DNA from: Streptomyces sp. NBC_01551
GTDB taxonomy: Bacteria > Actinomycetota > Actinomycetes > Streptomycetales > Streptomycetaceae
Reading direction: 5' to 3'
Assembly (NCBI RefSeq): GCF_026339935.1
Contig: NZ_JAPEPX010000001.1
Span: forward strand, 4,987,501-5,051,500
DNA: 64,000 nucleotides
Position numbers and translations under genes: made by a program
Notes under the pieces: model-generated
Seen by the model: only the letters and a program-made list of their open reading frames with translations
Told to the model about the DNA's origin: nothing
The model's database searches: none
In this document: piece after piece, positions 33,904 to 42,573 of the stretch
Numbering within the stretch: the first letter of the stretch is position 1
How the letters are laid out: each line of letters opens with the position of its first letter

Positions 33904-35013
33904 ATGGCAGGCACCGACCGTGAGAAGGCTCTCGACGCCGCTCTCGCACAGATTGAACGGCAATTCGGCAAGGGTGCGGTCATGCGCCTCGGCGACAAGC
34001 CGAACGACCCCATCGAGGTCATCCCCACCGGGTCGACCGCGCTGGACATCGCCCTCGGCGTCGGCGGGCTGCCCCGCGGCCGTGTGATCGAGGTGTACGG
34101 CCCGGAGTCCTCCGGTAAGACGACCCTGACCCTGCACGCCGTGGCCAACGCCCAGAAGGCCGGCGGCACCGTCGCCTTCGTGGACGCCGAGCACGCGCTC
34201 GACCCCGAGTACGCGAAGGCCCTCGGCGTCGACACCGACAACCTCATCCTGTCGCAGCCGGACACCGGCGAGCAGGCGCTGGAGATCGTGGACATGCTCG
34301 TCCGCTCCGGCGCGCTCGACCTGATCGTCATCGACTCCGTCGCGGCGCTCGTGCCGCGCGCGGAGATCGAGGGCGAGATGGGCGACTCGCACGTGGGTCT
34401 CCAGGCCCGACTGATGAGCCAGGCGCTCCGCAAGATCACCGGTGCGCTCAACCAGTCCAAGACCACCGCGATCTTCATCAACCAGCTCCGCGAGAAGATC
34501 GGTGTGATGTTCGGCTCGCCGGAGACCACCACCGGTGGCCGCGCGCTGAAGTTCTACGCCTCCGTGCGCCTCGACATCCGCCGTATCGAGACCCTCAAGG
34601 ACGGCACCGACGCGGTCGGCAACCGCACCCGCGTCAAGGTCGTCAAGAACAAGGTCGCGCCGCCGTTCAAGCAGGCCGAGTTCGACATCCTCTACGGCCA
34701 GGGCATCAGCCGCGAGGGCGGCCTGATCGACATGGGCGTGGAGCACGGCTTCGTGCGCAAGGCCGGCGCCTGGTACACGTACGAGGGCGACCAGCTCGGT
34801 CAGGGCAAGGAGAACGCCCGCAACTTCCTCAAGGACAACCCCGACCTCGCCAACGAGATCGAGCGGAAGATCAAGGAGAAGCTGGGCGTGGGTGTCCGCA
34901 AGGACGCCGCCGCCGACGAGGCGGGCGCCGCTGCCCCCGCCGATGCCGCGGCCGTGCCCGCCCCGGCATCGAAGGCCAAGACGACGGCCAAGGCCGCCGT
35001 GGCCAAGAGCTGA
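33904..35013 (+). CDS. recA: RecA recombinase, 369 aa
   Basis: Strand-exchange ATPase of homologous recombination and co-protease for LexA. Walker A GPESSGKT at residues 66-73, Walker [12 protein letters not shown]1/L2 DNA-binding loops around [14 protein letters not shown] and [22 protein letters not shown]. The C-terminus is an Ala-rich extension (about 345-369) seen in streptomycete Rec[11 protein letters not shown] is the conserved start; GGTGGAA precedes it. recX follows after three bases, so they form an operon. Control by LexA is indicated by the box upstream. Confidence 0.99.
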   Translation: MAGTDREKALDAALAQIERQFGKGAVMRLGDKPNDPIEVIPTGSTALDIALGVGGLPRGRVIEVYGPESSGKTTLTLHAVANAQKAGGTVAFVDAEHALDPEYAKALGVDTDNLILSQPDTGEQALEIVDMLVRSGALDLIVIDSVAALVPRAEIEGEMGDSHVGLQARLMSQALRKITGALNQSKTTAIFINQLREKIGVMFGSPETTTGGRALKFYASVRLDIRRIETLKDGTDAVGNRTRVKVVKNKVAPPFKQAEFDILYGQGISREGGLIDMGVEHGFVRKAGAWYTYEGDQLGQGKENARNFLKDNPDLANEIERKIKEKLGVGVRKDAAADEAGAAAPADAAAVPAPASKAKTTAKAAVAKS

Positions 35014-35016
35014 TCC

Positions 35017-35625
35017 GTGCGGGAGCAGGAAAGGGGCGGCGGGGGCGGCCGTGAAGGCCGTCGCGAAGGTGGCCGGGAGGGCCGCCGGGAAGGCGGTCGC
35101 GAAGGCCGCCAGGAACTGCCGCCCCAGAGTCCCGAGGAGCAGGCGCGGGCGATCTGCCTGCGCCTGCTCACCGGGATGCCGCGTACCCGGCGGCAGCTCG
35201 CGGACGCCCTGGAGAAGCGGGGCATCCCCGAGGAGGTGTCGCAGGCGGTCCTCTCCCGGTACGAGGAAGTGGGCCTGATCGACGACGCCGCCTTCGCCGG
35301 GGCCTGGGTCGAGTCCCGGCACCGTGGCAGGGGCCTCGCCCGCCGGGCGCTCGCGCAGGAGCTGCGTACCAAGGGGGTGCACGCCACCCTCGTACAGGAG
35401 GCGCTGGAACAGCTGGACTCCGAGCAGGAGGAGCAGACCGCCCGGGAGCTCGTGGAGCGCAAGCTCCGCTCGACCCGGGGCCTGGAGCGTGACAAGCGGC
35501 TCCGGCGCCTCGCCGGGATGCTCGCCCGCAAGGGGTACCCGGAGGGCATGGCCCTGCGGGTGGTCCGGCGTGCCCTGGAGGAGGAAGGCGAGGACGCCGA
35601 CGACCTGGGGTACCAGGGGTTCTGA
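35017..35625 (+). CDS. recX: RecX regulatory protein, 202 aa
   Basis: Modulator that binds RecA filaments and restrains RecA. The C-terminal 165 residues have the three tandem three-helix RecX repeats (ICLRLLTGMPRTRRQLADAL, VGLIDDAAFAGAWVESR, LARRALAQELRTKGV). The first 35 residues are an unusual Gly/Arg/Glu repeat (REGRREGG units) encoded by near-repeats of GGCCGxGAAGG. GTG 35017, three bases after the recA stop, was chosen for the tight operon spacing; a start after the repeat cannot be excluded because the RecX domain begins only near residue 40. Confidence 0.92.
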   Translation: MREQERGGGGGREGRREGGREGRREGGREGRQELPPQSPEEQARAICLRLLTGMPRTRRQLADALEKRGIPEEVSQAVLSRYEEVGLIDDAAFAGAWVESRHRGRGLARRALAQELRTKGVHATLVQEALEQLDSEQEEQTARELVERKLRSTRGLERDKRLRRLAGMLARKGYPEGMALRVVRRALEEEGEDADDLGYQGF

Positions 35626-35730
35626 ACCGCTGAATCGCTGACGTGCCGACCGGGGGTGGGGGTAGCCCCCCGGTGCGGACGCCGGGGTGCTCCAATGTCA
35701 GGAGCCGTCCCTGGCAGCAGAGTTGATCAC

Positions 35731-38304
35731 ATGATGCTGCGTTACGCCCTCCAGACCGTCCGGCACCGCAAAGCCGGGTTCCTCGGCGCCTTCGTCACCC
35801 TCCTGTGCGCGGCGGCCCTGATCACCGCCTGCGGCACCCTCCTGGAAACGGGACTCCGCGGAAAGATCGCCACCGAGCGTTACGCGGCCGCGCCGGTCGT
35901 GGTCTCCGCCGACCAGAACGTCCACGAGACGACGGTCAAGGAGAAGAAGGGCAAGACCAAGACGAAGCACAAGGCCAAGCCCGTCGCCGAACGGGCCTGG
36001 CTGCCGGCCGCCACCCTGGACACCGTCCGCGCCGTGCCCGGCGTCGAGCGGGCCGTGCCGGAACTCACCTTCCAGGCCGTCCCCCTGGTCAAGGCCCCGC
36101 TCGACGGGAAGCTCTCGTACGGGCACGCCTGGACCTCGGCGGTCCTCACCCCCTTCACGCTCGGCGAGGGCCGCGCGCCGCGCGGCGGCGACGAGATCGT
36201 CGTCGACCGTGAACTCGCCGCCCGGGCCGGGCTCAAGACGGGCGACCGGCTGACCGTCCAGGCCACGGGCGAGCCGAAGACGTACCTGGTGAGCGGGGTC
36301 GCGGGCACCGGTGACGGTGGCGGGGGCAGTGGAGGCGGCGCCCTCGGCGGCCTCGGCCGGCAGCACTCGCTGTTCTTCGCCGACGCCGAGGCCCAGCGGC
36401 TGGCCGCCCGCGAAGGGCAGGTCAGCGCCATCGGGGTACTGCCCGCGCCCGGCGTCGACGCGGGCGAGCTGGCCGGACGGGTCGGGCGGGCCCTCAAGGG
36501 CACCACCGCGCTGGTCGCCCACGGCGACGGGCGGGGGCCCGTCGAATTCCTCGACGCGGCCGGAGCCCGGGTCAAGCTGGTCTCCATGGGCGGTGCGATG
36601 GGCGGCACCTCGCTGCTCGTGGCGATCCTGGTCGTCGTCGGCACGTTCGCCCTCTCCGTCCAGCAGCGCCACCGCGAACTCGCCCTGCTGCGCGCCATCG
36701 CCGCCACCCCCCGGCAGCTGCGGCGCCTGATCGGCCGGGAGGCGCTGCTCGTCGGCCTGGCCGCCGGGGTCGCGGGCGCCGTCGCCGGACTGCCGCTCGC
36801 CGCCTGGCTGCACGGCCGGTTCATCGAGACCGGGGCCATCCCCGCCACCTTGGAGCGCACCGCCGGGATCTTCCCGATGTTCGCCGCCGTCGGCGCCAGT
36901 CTGCTCGGCGCCTGGGCGGCGGCCCGGATCACCGCGCGGCGCATCGCCCGGATCCGCCCGGCCGAGGCGCTGGCCGAAGCCGCCGTCGAGCGCGGGCGGC
37001 CCGGCTGGATCCGGCTCGCCGTCGGCGGGCTGCTGCTGGCCGGCGGGGCGGTGCTGGTCGTCGTACTCGGCTCGCTGCGCACCGAGCCGGCGTCGACCCC
37101 GGTGACGTTCCTCGCCGTGGTGGTCCTGGCGGGCGCCGTCTGCCTGCTCGGCCCGCTGCTGGTCCGGGCCGCGACCGCGCTGCTCGCCGGACCGCTGCGG
37201 CTGGCCGGCGCGGGCGGCCACCTGGCCACCGCGAACCTGCGTGGCAACGCGACCCGGATGGCCTCCGCCGTCACCCCGCTCACCCTGCTGATCGGGATGA
37301 CCTGCACGGTGCTCTTCGTCACGCCGACGCTCGGCGGCGCGGCCCGGGCGCAGGCGCGCGAGGGCATCCGGGCCGAGTGGGTGCTCGCCGCGCAGGGGCC
37401 GGGGGTGAGCGGGGCCGCCGCCGAGAAGATCCGGCGGACCCCCGGGGTCACCGCCGCGACCGAGATCACGCACACCTCGGTACGGGTGGGGCTGGCCAAG
37501 TACGCGGCGCAGGGCGTCACCCCGGCCGGGCTGGAGCGGACGTGGGACCCGGCGGTGACGAGCGGGAGCCTGACCGGGTTCGGGGAGCGCAGCGCGGCGG
37601 TGAGCGAACTGGCCGCCGACCAGCTGGGGCTCAAGCCGGGGAGCTCGCTGAAGCTGACGCTGGGGGACGGGACGCCGGTGACGCTGACGGTGGCCGCCGT
37701 GTACGCGCGGGGGCTGGGCTTCGGGGATCTGACGCTGCCGCACGGGCTGGTCGCCGGGCATGTCGACAATCCGCTGGCGGGCAGCGTGCTGGTGGCGGCG
37801 GAGCCGGGGGTCGGACGGGAGCGCCTGGCCGCCGCGGTGGCGGGGTTCGCCGGGGTCGCGGTGCTGTCGGCGGCGGAGGCGGACGGGGCGCGGGCCGAGC
37901 GGCAGGCCGCCGGGGCGGAGATCAACCTGCTGGCGATGGGGCTGGTGCTGGCGTTCACCGCCATCGCGGTCGTCAACACGCTGGCGATGTCGACCGCCGA
38001 GCGGCTGCGGGAGTTCGCGATGCTGCGGCTGGCCGGGGCGAAGCGGAGGCAGGTGCGGGGGATGCTGCGGGCGGAGGCGGTGGCGGTGCTGCTGATCGGG
38101 GTGGTGCTGGGGTCGGGGATCGCGCTGGCCGTACTGACCGCGTTCAGTGTCGGCATGACGGGCGTGGCGGCGCCGGCGGTGCGGCCGGTCGCCTACGCGG
38201 TGGTCGTGGGCGTGGCGGGGCTGCTGGCGCTGGGCGCGACCGGGGTTCCGGGGCGGCTCGCCCTGCGGGTACCTCCGGTGGGGGTGGCGATGTCCAAGGC
38301 CTAG
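35731..38304 (+). CDS. FtsX/MacB-type ABC transporter permease, 857 aa
   Basis: Large permease with two FtsX domains. An N-terminal membrane segment (FLGAFVTLLCAAALITACG) is followed by a MacB-like extracytoplasmic domain, a first FtsX block (about 290-400; RHRELALLRAIAATPRQLRRLI), a second extracytoplasmic domain and a second FtsX block (about 735-857; ERLREFAMLRLAGAKRRQVRGM). Such proteins export lipids, peptides or antibiotics, or act as mechanotransmitters, together with an LolD-type ATPase. No ATPase gene is adjacent. Residues about 80-95 are a Lys-rich insertion (KEKKGKTKTKHKAKP). ATG 35731 fits the conserved start of relatives; ATG 35695 is possible. Confidence 0.87.
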   Translation: MMLRYALQTVRHRKAGFLGAFVTLLCAAALITACGTLLETGLRGKIATERYAAAPVVVSADQNVHETTVKEKKGKTKTKHKAKPVAERAWLPAATLDTVRAVPGVERAVPELTFQAVPLVKAPLDGKLSYGHAWTSAVLTPFTLGEGRAPRGGDEIVVDRELAARAGLKTGDRLTVQATGEPKTYLVSGVAGTGDGGGGSGGGALGGLGRQHSLFFADAEAQRLAAREGQVSAIGVLPAPGVDAGELAGRVGRALKGTTALVAHGDGRGPVEFLDAAGARVKLVSMGGAMGGTSLLVAILVVVGTFALSVQQRHRELALLRAIAATPRQLRRLIGREALLVGLAAGVAGAVAGLPLAAWLHGRFIETGAIPATLERTAGIFPMFAAVGASLLGAWAAARITARRIARIRPAEALAEAAVERGRPGWIRLAVGGLLLAGGAVLVVVLGSLRTEPASTPVTFLAVVVLAGAVCLLGPLLVRAATALLAGPLRLAGAGGHLATANLRGNATRMASAVTPLTLLIGMTCTVLFVTPTLGGAARAQAREGIRAEWVLAAQGPGVSGAAAEKIRRTPGVTAATEITHTSVRVGLAKYAAQGVTPAGLERTWDPAVTSGSLTGFGERSAAVSELAADQLGLKPGSSLKLTLGDGTPVTLTVAAVYARGLGFGDLTLPHGLVAGHVDNPLAGSVLVAAEPGVGRERLAAAVAGFAGVAVLSAAEADGARAERQAAGAEINLLAMGLVLAFTAIAVVNTLAMSTAERLREFAMLRLAGAKRRQVRGMLRAEAVAVLLIGVVLGSGIALAVLTAFSVGMTGVAAPAVRPVAYAVVVGVAGLLALGATGVPGRLALRVPPVGVAMSKA

Positions 38305-38745
38305 CCGAGGCCGGTACGGGGCCTCCCGCCCGCGTCCGCCCCGGACCCCGTGTCCGGGGCTGCTTCACCGCTGGGTGGGGGCGGGCCCCGGGCGGGGGCT
38401 GTTCCGCCGTCGGGTGGGTGGTGTGCGCACCGGGCCGGGGTTGCTGCGCCGTTGGGCGGGGGTGGGGCTGGCCACGGGGCTGGCGTTCCTTCGACGCTGG
38501 GTCGTGGCGGGTGGCGGGTGGCAGGTGGCAGGTGGCAGGTGGCGGGCCCGGCCGGGCGGGGTGGGGCGGGCCTGCGGCGCTGCTCCCCGCCCCGCCCTTT
38601 CTCCGTTTCCCGGGCTCTGCCCGGACCCGCCCTGGGGCTCCGCCCCAGCCCCCGCGCCCCAGCCCCCGCGCCTCAGCCCCCGCGCCTCAAACGCCGGCGG
38701 GGCTGGGGGTCCCCTGGCGGGGCTGGGGCGGAGCACCCAGGGGGT
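38305..38745. repeat. Repeat-rich convergent intergenic region, 441 bp
   Basis: No gene is supported here. It holds six copies of a 7-bp unit GTGGC(G/A)G at 38504-38545, hairpins CCGGGC-TCT-GCCCGG (about 38609-38624) and CTGGGGC-TCC-GCCCCAG (about 38632-38648), and three 14-bp units C(C/T)CAGCCCCCGCGC at 38644-38685. These lead into CTCAAACGCCGGCGGGG, a dispersed motif seen in many Streptomyces intergenic regions. The hairpins probably end transcription from both sides. Confidence 0.7.
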
Positions 38746-39156
38746 TCAGGGCGTCCGGGGTTTGAGGAGGACCGGGAGGCCGGTGGATTTCCAGGACTGG
38801 AAGCCGCCCTCCAGGTCCGTTGCCCGGTGGAGGCCCAGGGCGTGGAGGGAAGCAGCGGCCAGCGTAGAGGCGTAGCCCTCGTTGCAGATGACGATCACCT
38901 GGAGGTCGTGGCTCGTCGCCTGCGGGGTGCGGTGGGAGCCCTGCGGGTCCAGGCGCCATTCGAGTTCGTTGCGCTCGATCACCAGCGCGCCCGGGATCAG
39001 CCCGTCCCGCTCGCGCAGCGCCTGGTAGCGGATGTCCACCAGGAGCGCGCCCCGGCGGGAAGCGGCGTACGCGGCTTGCGCGTCGACGCGGGTGTACGTC
39101 TCGCGGACCCGGTCGATCAGGGCGTCGATGCCGGTCGGCGCGGCGGCGGCGCTCAC
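38746..39156 (-). CDS. Rhodanese-like sulfurtransferase, 136 aa
   Basis: Single rhodanese domain, which moves a sulfane sulfur through a cysteine persulfide. The active-site loop CNEGYAST (about residues 92-99) carries the catalytic Cys after VIVI; the family start LLVDIRYQALRERDG and end HRATDLEGGFQSWKSTGLPV are intact. GTG 39156 overlaps the stop of the cysteine dioxygenase gene by four bases (GTGA), so the two are co-translated. Together they suggest handling of sulfur from cysteine breakdown. Confidence 0.93.
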   Translation of the reverse strand: MSAAAAPTGIDALIDRVRETYTRVDAQAAYAASRRGALLVDIRYQALRERDGLIPGALVIERNELEWRLDPQGSHRTPQATSHDLQVIVICNEGYASTLAAASLHALGLHRATDLEGGFQSWKSTGLPVLLKPRTP

Positions 39157-39680
39157 TGCCAGTCCGCCGGGCGCTCGACGTGCTCCAGGGTGAGCACCGG
39201 GCCGCTGCGGCTGTAGCGGCGGATCAGCGGGAGCGGCGGGTAGTACGCGTGCACCGAGACCGCGTGCTCGGTCGGGGACTCGTTGAGCACCTCGTGCACG
39301 TGGTGCTCGGAGAAGCCGCGGGCCGCCCCCTGCGGCAGGCTCCGCTCCCGGTCCACGTCGGCGGCGAGCACCAGGCTGCGCCAGCCCTCCGAGGGCAGCC
39401 GCACGGCCAGCGAGTGCTCGGTGAGCCGGCCCCGGGCGGTCGCGAACGCGCCCCGCGACTCGGCGTGGTCGTGCCAGCCGGTGCCGGTGCCCGGCGGCCA
39501 GCCGATCAGCCAGGCCTCGCTGCCGCCGGGCCCGTCGAGCCGGATCCACGTGCGGCCCTCCGGGTCGAGGGGCAGCGAGTCCACGATCTCGGGGTCCGCG
39601 GCGGTGCGCAGGGCGAAGGAGAGGAGTTCGGCGGTGGTGGGGCCCGCGGAGACACGGGTGGGCGCAGGGGCAACAGACAT
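39153..39680 (-). CDS. Cysteine dioxygenase family protein, 175 aa
   Basis: Cupin-fold non-haem iron enzyme that oxidises cysteine to cysteine sulfinate. The metal motif GWHDHAESRGAF (two His, about residues 76-87) and the later histidines in FSEHHVHEVLNE fit CDO. A related 3-mercaptopropionate dioxygenase activity is possible. ATG 39680 is preceded by AGGACGG and removes a non-conserved upstream stretch. It overlaps the rhodanese gene and lies 99 bases behind a cysteine-rich leader peptide, which indicates regulation by cysteine supply. Confidence 0.9.
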   Translation of the reverse strand: MSVAPAPTRVSAGPTTAELLSFALRTAADPEIVDSLPLDPEGRTWIRLDGPGGSEAWLIGWPPGTGTGWHDHAESRGAFATARGRLTEHSLAVRLPSEGWRSLVLAADVDRERSLPQGAARGFSEHHVHEVLNESPTEHAVSVHAYYPPLPLIRRYSRSGPVLTLEHVERPADWQ

Positions 39681-39779
39681 GGAATGACCGTCCTGGGGGT
39701 TCGCGAAGGTGCGCGCGGGCCCGGCAGAGCAGTGCAGGGCAGCGGTGCGGGGCACGGGGCGCGCGGAGGAGAGGGCGAA

Positions 39780-39827
39780 TCAGCAGGAAGGGCGACACAC
39801 GCAGCCCGCGTAGCGGAGCAGGTCCAT
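39780..39827 (-). CDS. Cysteine-rich leader peptide, 15 aa
   Basis: The frame reads MDLLRYAGCVCRPSC, then TGA. Three of the last seven residues are cysteine. GGAGG lies six bases before the ATG (minus-strand GGAGGGTTCACATG). The peptide is far below normal gene-size cutoffs but has the properties of the poly-cysteine leader peptides that control sulfur genes in actinobacteria: ribosomes stall or slow when Cys-tRNA is low and change expression of the operon behind. Here that operon is cysteine dioxygenase-rhodanese, 99 bases downstream. No clear terminator/antiterminator pair was worked out in the spacer. Confidence 0.75.
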   Translation of the reverse strand: MDLLRYAGCVCRPSC

Positions 39828-39907
39828 GTGAACCCTCCGCCACAGGCGTACGTCGTTGCCGGTCATGTCCGCGAGTGAAGCACGAGGACGGGATACGGGT
39901 CAATCGA

Positions 39908-41512
39908 TCAAGCGGGTGGAGCAATCGCGGAGGTGGCAGGAGCCGCCGGAGTGGCGGGAGTGGCTGGAGTTGACGATGTGGCCGAGGCCGGCGCGCCCGC
40001 GCGGACGGTGTCCGCCGCCTCGTAGAGCTCGGCCGGCCGCACCCCGGCGAAGGTCGCCGCCAGGTGGCCGTCCGGCCGTACGAGGAGCACGGTGTGCGCC
40101 GGCGCCCCCGGGTAGCTGTCGGCGACCAGCAGTTCGGCCCTGACCGGCAGCGCACTGACCGCCGCCGCCAGCCGGGGCATCAGCCCGGCGCCCAGCCAGT
40201 GCCGCCGGTCCCACACCCCGGTGCCCGGGGCGACCAGGAGCACCAGCAGCCGGCCCCGCCCCAGCAGGTCGCGCAGCGGCACCGTGGACCCGTCGGGCGC
40301 GGTCACGGGAACGTTCGCCACCGGGCCGCCCGGCTCGGTGGCGGTCGGCACCTCGCGCACCGCGACCGGCGGGCCGTACGTCGGGGCCGCGCCGAGCGGG
40401 CCGCGCCCCAAGTGGCCGTCGGTGAGCAGGGATTCCGCGGAGCGTGCGGCTCCGGGGAGGTAGGTGCGCAGTCCACCGCCGCTGCGCAGGGCCGGCATCG
40501 CCTGGTCGGCGGCGCGCAGCCGGGCCGCGACCGCCCTGCGCCGCTCGTCCTCGTACCCGTCGAGCAGCGCCTCGGAGGCCCCCTGGTGCCAGGCCAGCGC
40601 CAGCTTCCAGGCCAGGTTCTCGGCGTCCCGCAGCCCCTCCTCGACGCCCTGGGTGCCGAGCGCGCCGAGCAGGTGCGCCGCGTCCCCGGCGAGGAAGGCC
40701 CGGCCGTCGCGCCAGCGCCGGGCGAGCCGGTGGTGCAGGGTGTGGACGCCGGTGTCGATCAGTTCGTACGGGGGCGTCGTGCCACCGCACCACGTCGCCA
40801 GGGTGTCGCGGATGAGGGTGACCAGCGCGTCGGGGGTGACGAGCTCGCCGCGCGGCGGAAGCAGCCAGTCCAGCCGCCACACCCCGTCGGGCAGCGGCCG
40901 CGCGGTGACCTCGTCGGGGGCGCGGCGGTGCAGCAGGGCCTCGCCGGGCCACGGCAGCTCGGTGCGCAGCGCGGCCACGGCGTGCCGCTCGACGGCGGTG
41001 CGGCCCGGGAAGCGGATGCCGAGCAGCTTGCGCACGGTGGAGCGGGCGCCGTCGCAGCCGACCAGGTAGCTCCCGCGCCACCAGGTGGTCTCGGCGCCCT
41101 TGGTGTGCGCGGTGACGCCCCGGCCGTCCTGCTCCAGGGAGTCGAGTTTGCTGTCGGGGACCAGCTGGACGAGGGGGTGCGCGGCGGCGGCGTCGCGCAG
41201 CCCGCGCGTGAGGGCGTGCTGCGGCAGGTGCAGCGGCGCCGGGTGGTCCTCGAAGGTGACGCGCTGGGTGTCACGCCCGCGCCGCAGGGTGCGCCAGGCG
41301 GCGTAGTACGCGCCCTCGTCGCGCAGTGTCGTACAGCCCAGCCGGTGGGCCATGGCCGCGGTGTCGGAGTGCAGCACGACGGTTCGGGCGGGCCGGGGCT
41401 CGTCCTTGCCGGGGCCTTCGTCGAGCACGACGCAGGGCACGCCCGAGCCGGCCAGGGCCAGGGACAGGGAGAGTCCGACGGGCCCTGCGCCGACGACGAT
41501 CACCGGGTCCAT
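39908..41512 (-). CDS. FAD-dependent aromatic-type monooxygenase, 534 aa
   Basis: Class A flavoprotein hydroxylase of the PheA/TfdB/MhpA group. The FAD-binding GAGPVGLSLSLALAGSG lies at residues 8-24; the DG motif is in GCDGARSTVRKLLG and the second FAD motif is RAFLAGDAAHLLGALGTQGVEEGLRDA. The C-terminal thioredoxin-like domain (about 400-505) fits phenol hydroxylase relatives. The last 25 residues are a Thr/Pro/Ala repeat (STPATPATPAAPAT). Substrate unknown; no ring-cleavage gene is adjacent. ATG 41512 directly precedes the Rossmann fold, with GGGAG upstream. A palindrome lies in the promoter region. Confidence 0.9.
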   Translation of the reverse strand: MDPVIVVGAGPVGLSLSLALAGSGVPCVVLDEGPGKDEPRPARTVVLHSDTAAMAHRLGCTTLRDEGAYYAAWRTLRRGRDTQRVTFEDHPAPLHLPQHALTRGLRDAAAAHPLVQLVPDSKLDSLEQDGRGVTAHTKGAETTWWRGSYLVGCDGARSTVRKLLGIRFPGRTAVERHAVAALRTELPWPGEALLHRRAPDEVTARPLPDGVWRLDWLLPPRGELVTPDALVTLIRDTLATWCGGTTPPYELIDTGVHTLHHRLARRWRDGRAFLAGDAAHLLGALGTQGVEEGLRDAENLAWKLALAWHQGASEALLDGYEDERRRAVAARLRAADQAMPALRSGGGLRTYLPGAARSAESLLTDGHLGRGPLGAAPTYGPPVAVREVPTATEPGGPVANVPVTAPDGSTVPLRDLLGRGRLLVLLVAPGTGVWDRRHWLGAGLMPRLAAAVSALPVRAELLVADSYPGAPAHTVLLVRPDGHLAATFAGVRPAELYEAADTVRAGAPASATSSTPATPATPAAPATSAIAPPA

Positions 41513-41535
41513 GACGCGGCTCCCGATGTCCGGTA

Positions 41536-41545
41536 TGTGATCACA
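41536..41545. promoter_or_regulatory. Palindrome upstream of the monooxygenase
   Basis: TGTGATCACA, a perfect 10-bp palindrome inside CGGTATGTGATCACAGAAGGTATG (a GGTATG direct repeat flanks it), about 25 bases before the start codon. A regulator binding site is likely; no regulator gene is adjacent. Confidence 0.5.
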
Positions 41546-41603
41546 GAAGGTATGCAACCGACTGGAGGTGCCTGCGTCAAGTGACGCCGGTCGCGACAAT
41601 GCC

Positions 41604-41638
41604 GTGTGGTGCGACGGAAGAGATCCGCCGCACCACAC
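41604..41638 (-). terminator. Terminator of gluABCD
   Basis: GTGTGGTGCG / CGCACCACAC, a perfect 10-bp stem (41604-41613 with 41629-41638) with a 15-base loop, 42 bases after the gluD stop in minus orientation. Confidence 0.8.
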
Positions 41639-41679
41639 GTGTCACGCCAGTGTACTGACCGGGTGTCAGAGAGCTGGGA

Positions 41680-42573
41680 TCAGGGAGCCTCGCCCACACC
41701 CGCGGCGCCGCCCGCGTCGACTTCGGCCACGTCGCCGCCGACGACCGCGCCGGTGGTCTTCTGCGACTTGCGCTGACGGCTCTCCAGGAAGGAGGCCACG
41801 GAGGTGAGCGCGAAGTTCACCACGATGTAGATCAGCGCGATGACCGTGAACGTCGCGATGGTGTTGCTGTAGTTCGCGGAGATCTGCCGGGCCATCGAGA
41901 GCAGTTCGGCGAGCCCGAGCAGGGTGCCGCCGAGCGCCGTGTCCTTCAGGATCACCACGAGCTGGCTGACCAGGGCCGGCAGCATCGCGGTGACCGCCTG
42001 CGGGATCAGGACGTGGACCATGACCTGGCCCTTGCGCATGCCGATCGCCTTGGCCGCGTCCGTCTGGCCGCGCGGCAGGGACAGCACGCCCGCCCGGACG
42101 ATCTCGGCGATGACCGCGGAGTTGTACAGCACCAGGCCGGTGACCACCGCGTACAGCGGCCGGACGTCGGAGGAGACCGTCGAGAACTGCACGTACAGGG
42201 CGCTGCCGAAGAGCATCAGCATCAGCACCGGGATGGCGCGGAAGAACTCGACGAACGCGCCGACCGGGACGCGCACCCAGGCGTGGTCGGACAGCCGGCC
42301 GATGCCGAGCAGCGCGCCCAGCGGGAGGGCGATCACGACGGCGATCACACCGGCCTTGAGCGTCTCCAGCAGGCCGGGGATCAGGAACGTCGTCCAGATC
42401 TGGCTGTCGGTGAGGAAGGGGCTCCACTTGTCGGCTTCGAGCTGGCCCTTCTCCGACATCAGGCCCAGGGCCCACCACAGGACGAGCGCGAACGCGACGA
42501 CGAAGACACCGGAGTAGATCCAGTTGCGGATCTTGGCCTTGGGGCCCGGGGTGTCGTACAGAACGGAGCTCAT
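41680..42573 (-). CDS. gluD: GluD: glutamate ABC transporter permease, 297 aa
   Basis: Inner-membrane permease of a polar amino acid importer (His/Glu/Gln/Arg/opine family). About five or six membrane segments; the EAA-like loop that contacts the ATPase is AVIAEIVRAGVLSLPRGQTDAAKAIG with the following MVHVLIPQA. It has an N-terminal extension compared with GluC and an acidic/Gly-rich tail. ATG 42573 overlaps the gluC stop in ATGA. It is the last gene of gluABCD, matching S. coelicolor SCO5774-SCO5777. Confidence 0.95.
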   Translation of the reverse strand: MSSVLYDTPGPKAKIRNWIYSGVFVVAFALVLWWALGLMSEKGQLEADKWSPFLTDSQIWTTFLIPGLLETLKAGVIAVVIALPLGALLGIGRLSDHAWVRVPVGAFVEFFRAIPVLMLMLFGSALYVQFSTVSSDVRPLYAVVTGLVLYNSAVIAEIVRAGVLSLPRGQTDAAKAIGMRKGQVMVHVLIPQAVTAMLPALVSQLVVILKDTALGGTLLGLAELLSMARQISANYSNTIATFTVIALIYIVVNFALTSVASFLESRQRKSQKTTGAVVGGDVAEVDAGGAAGVGEAP

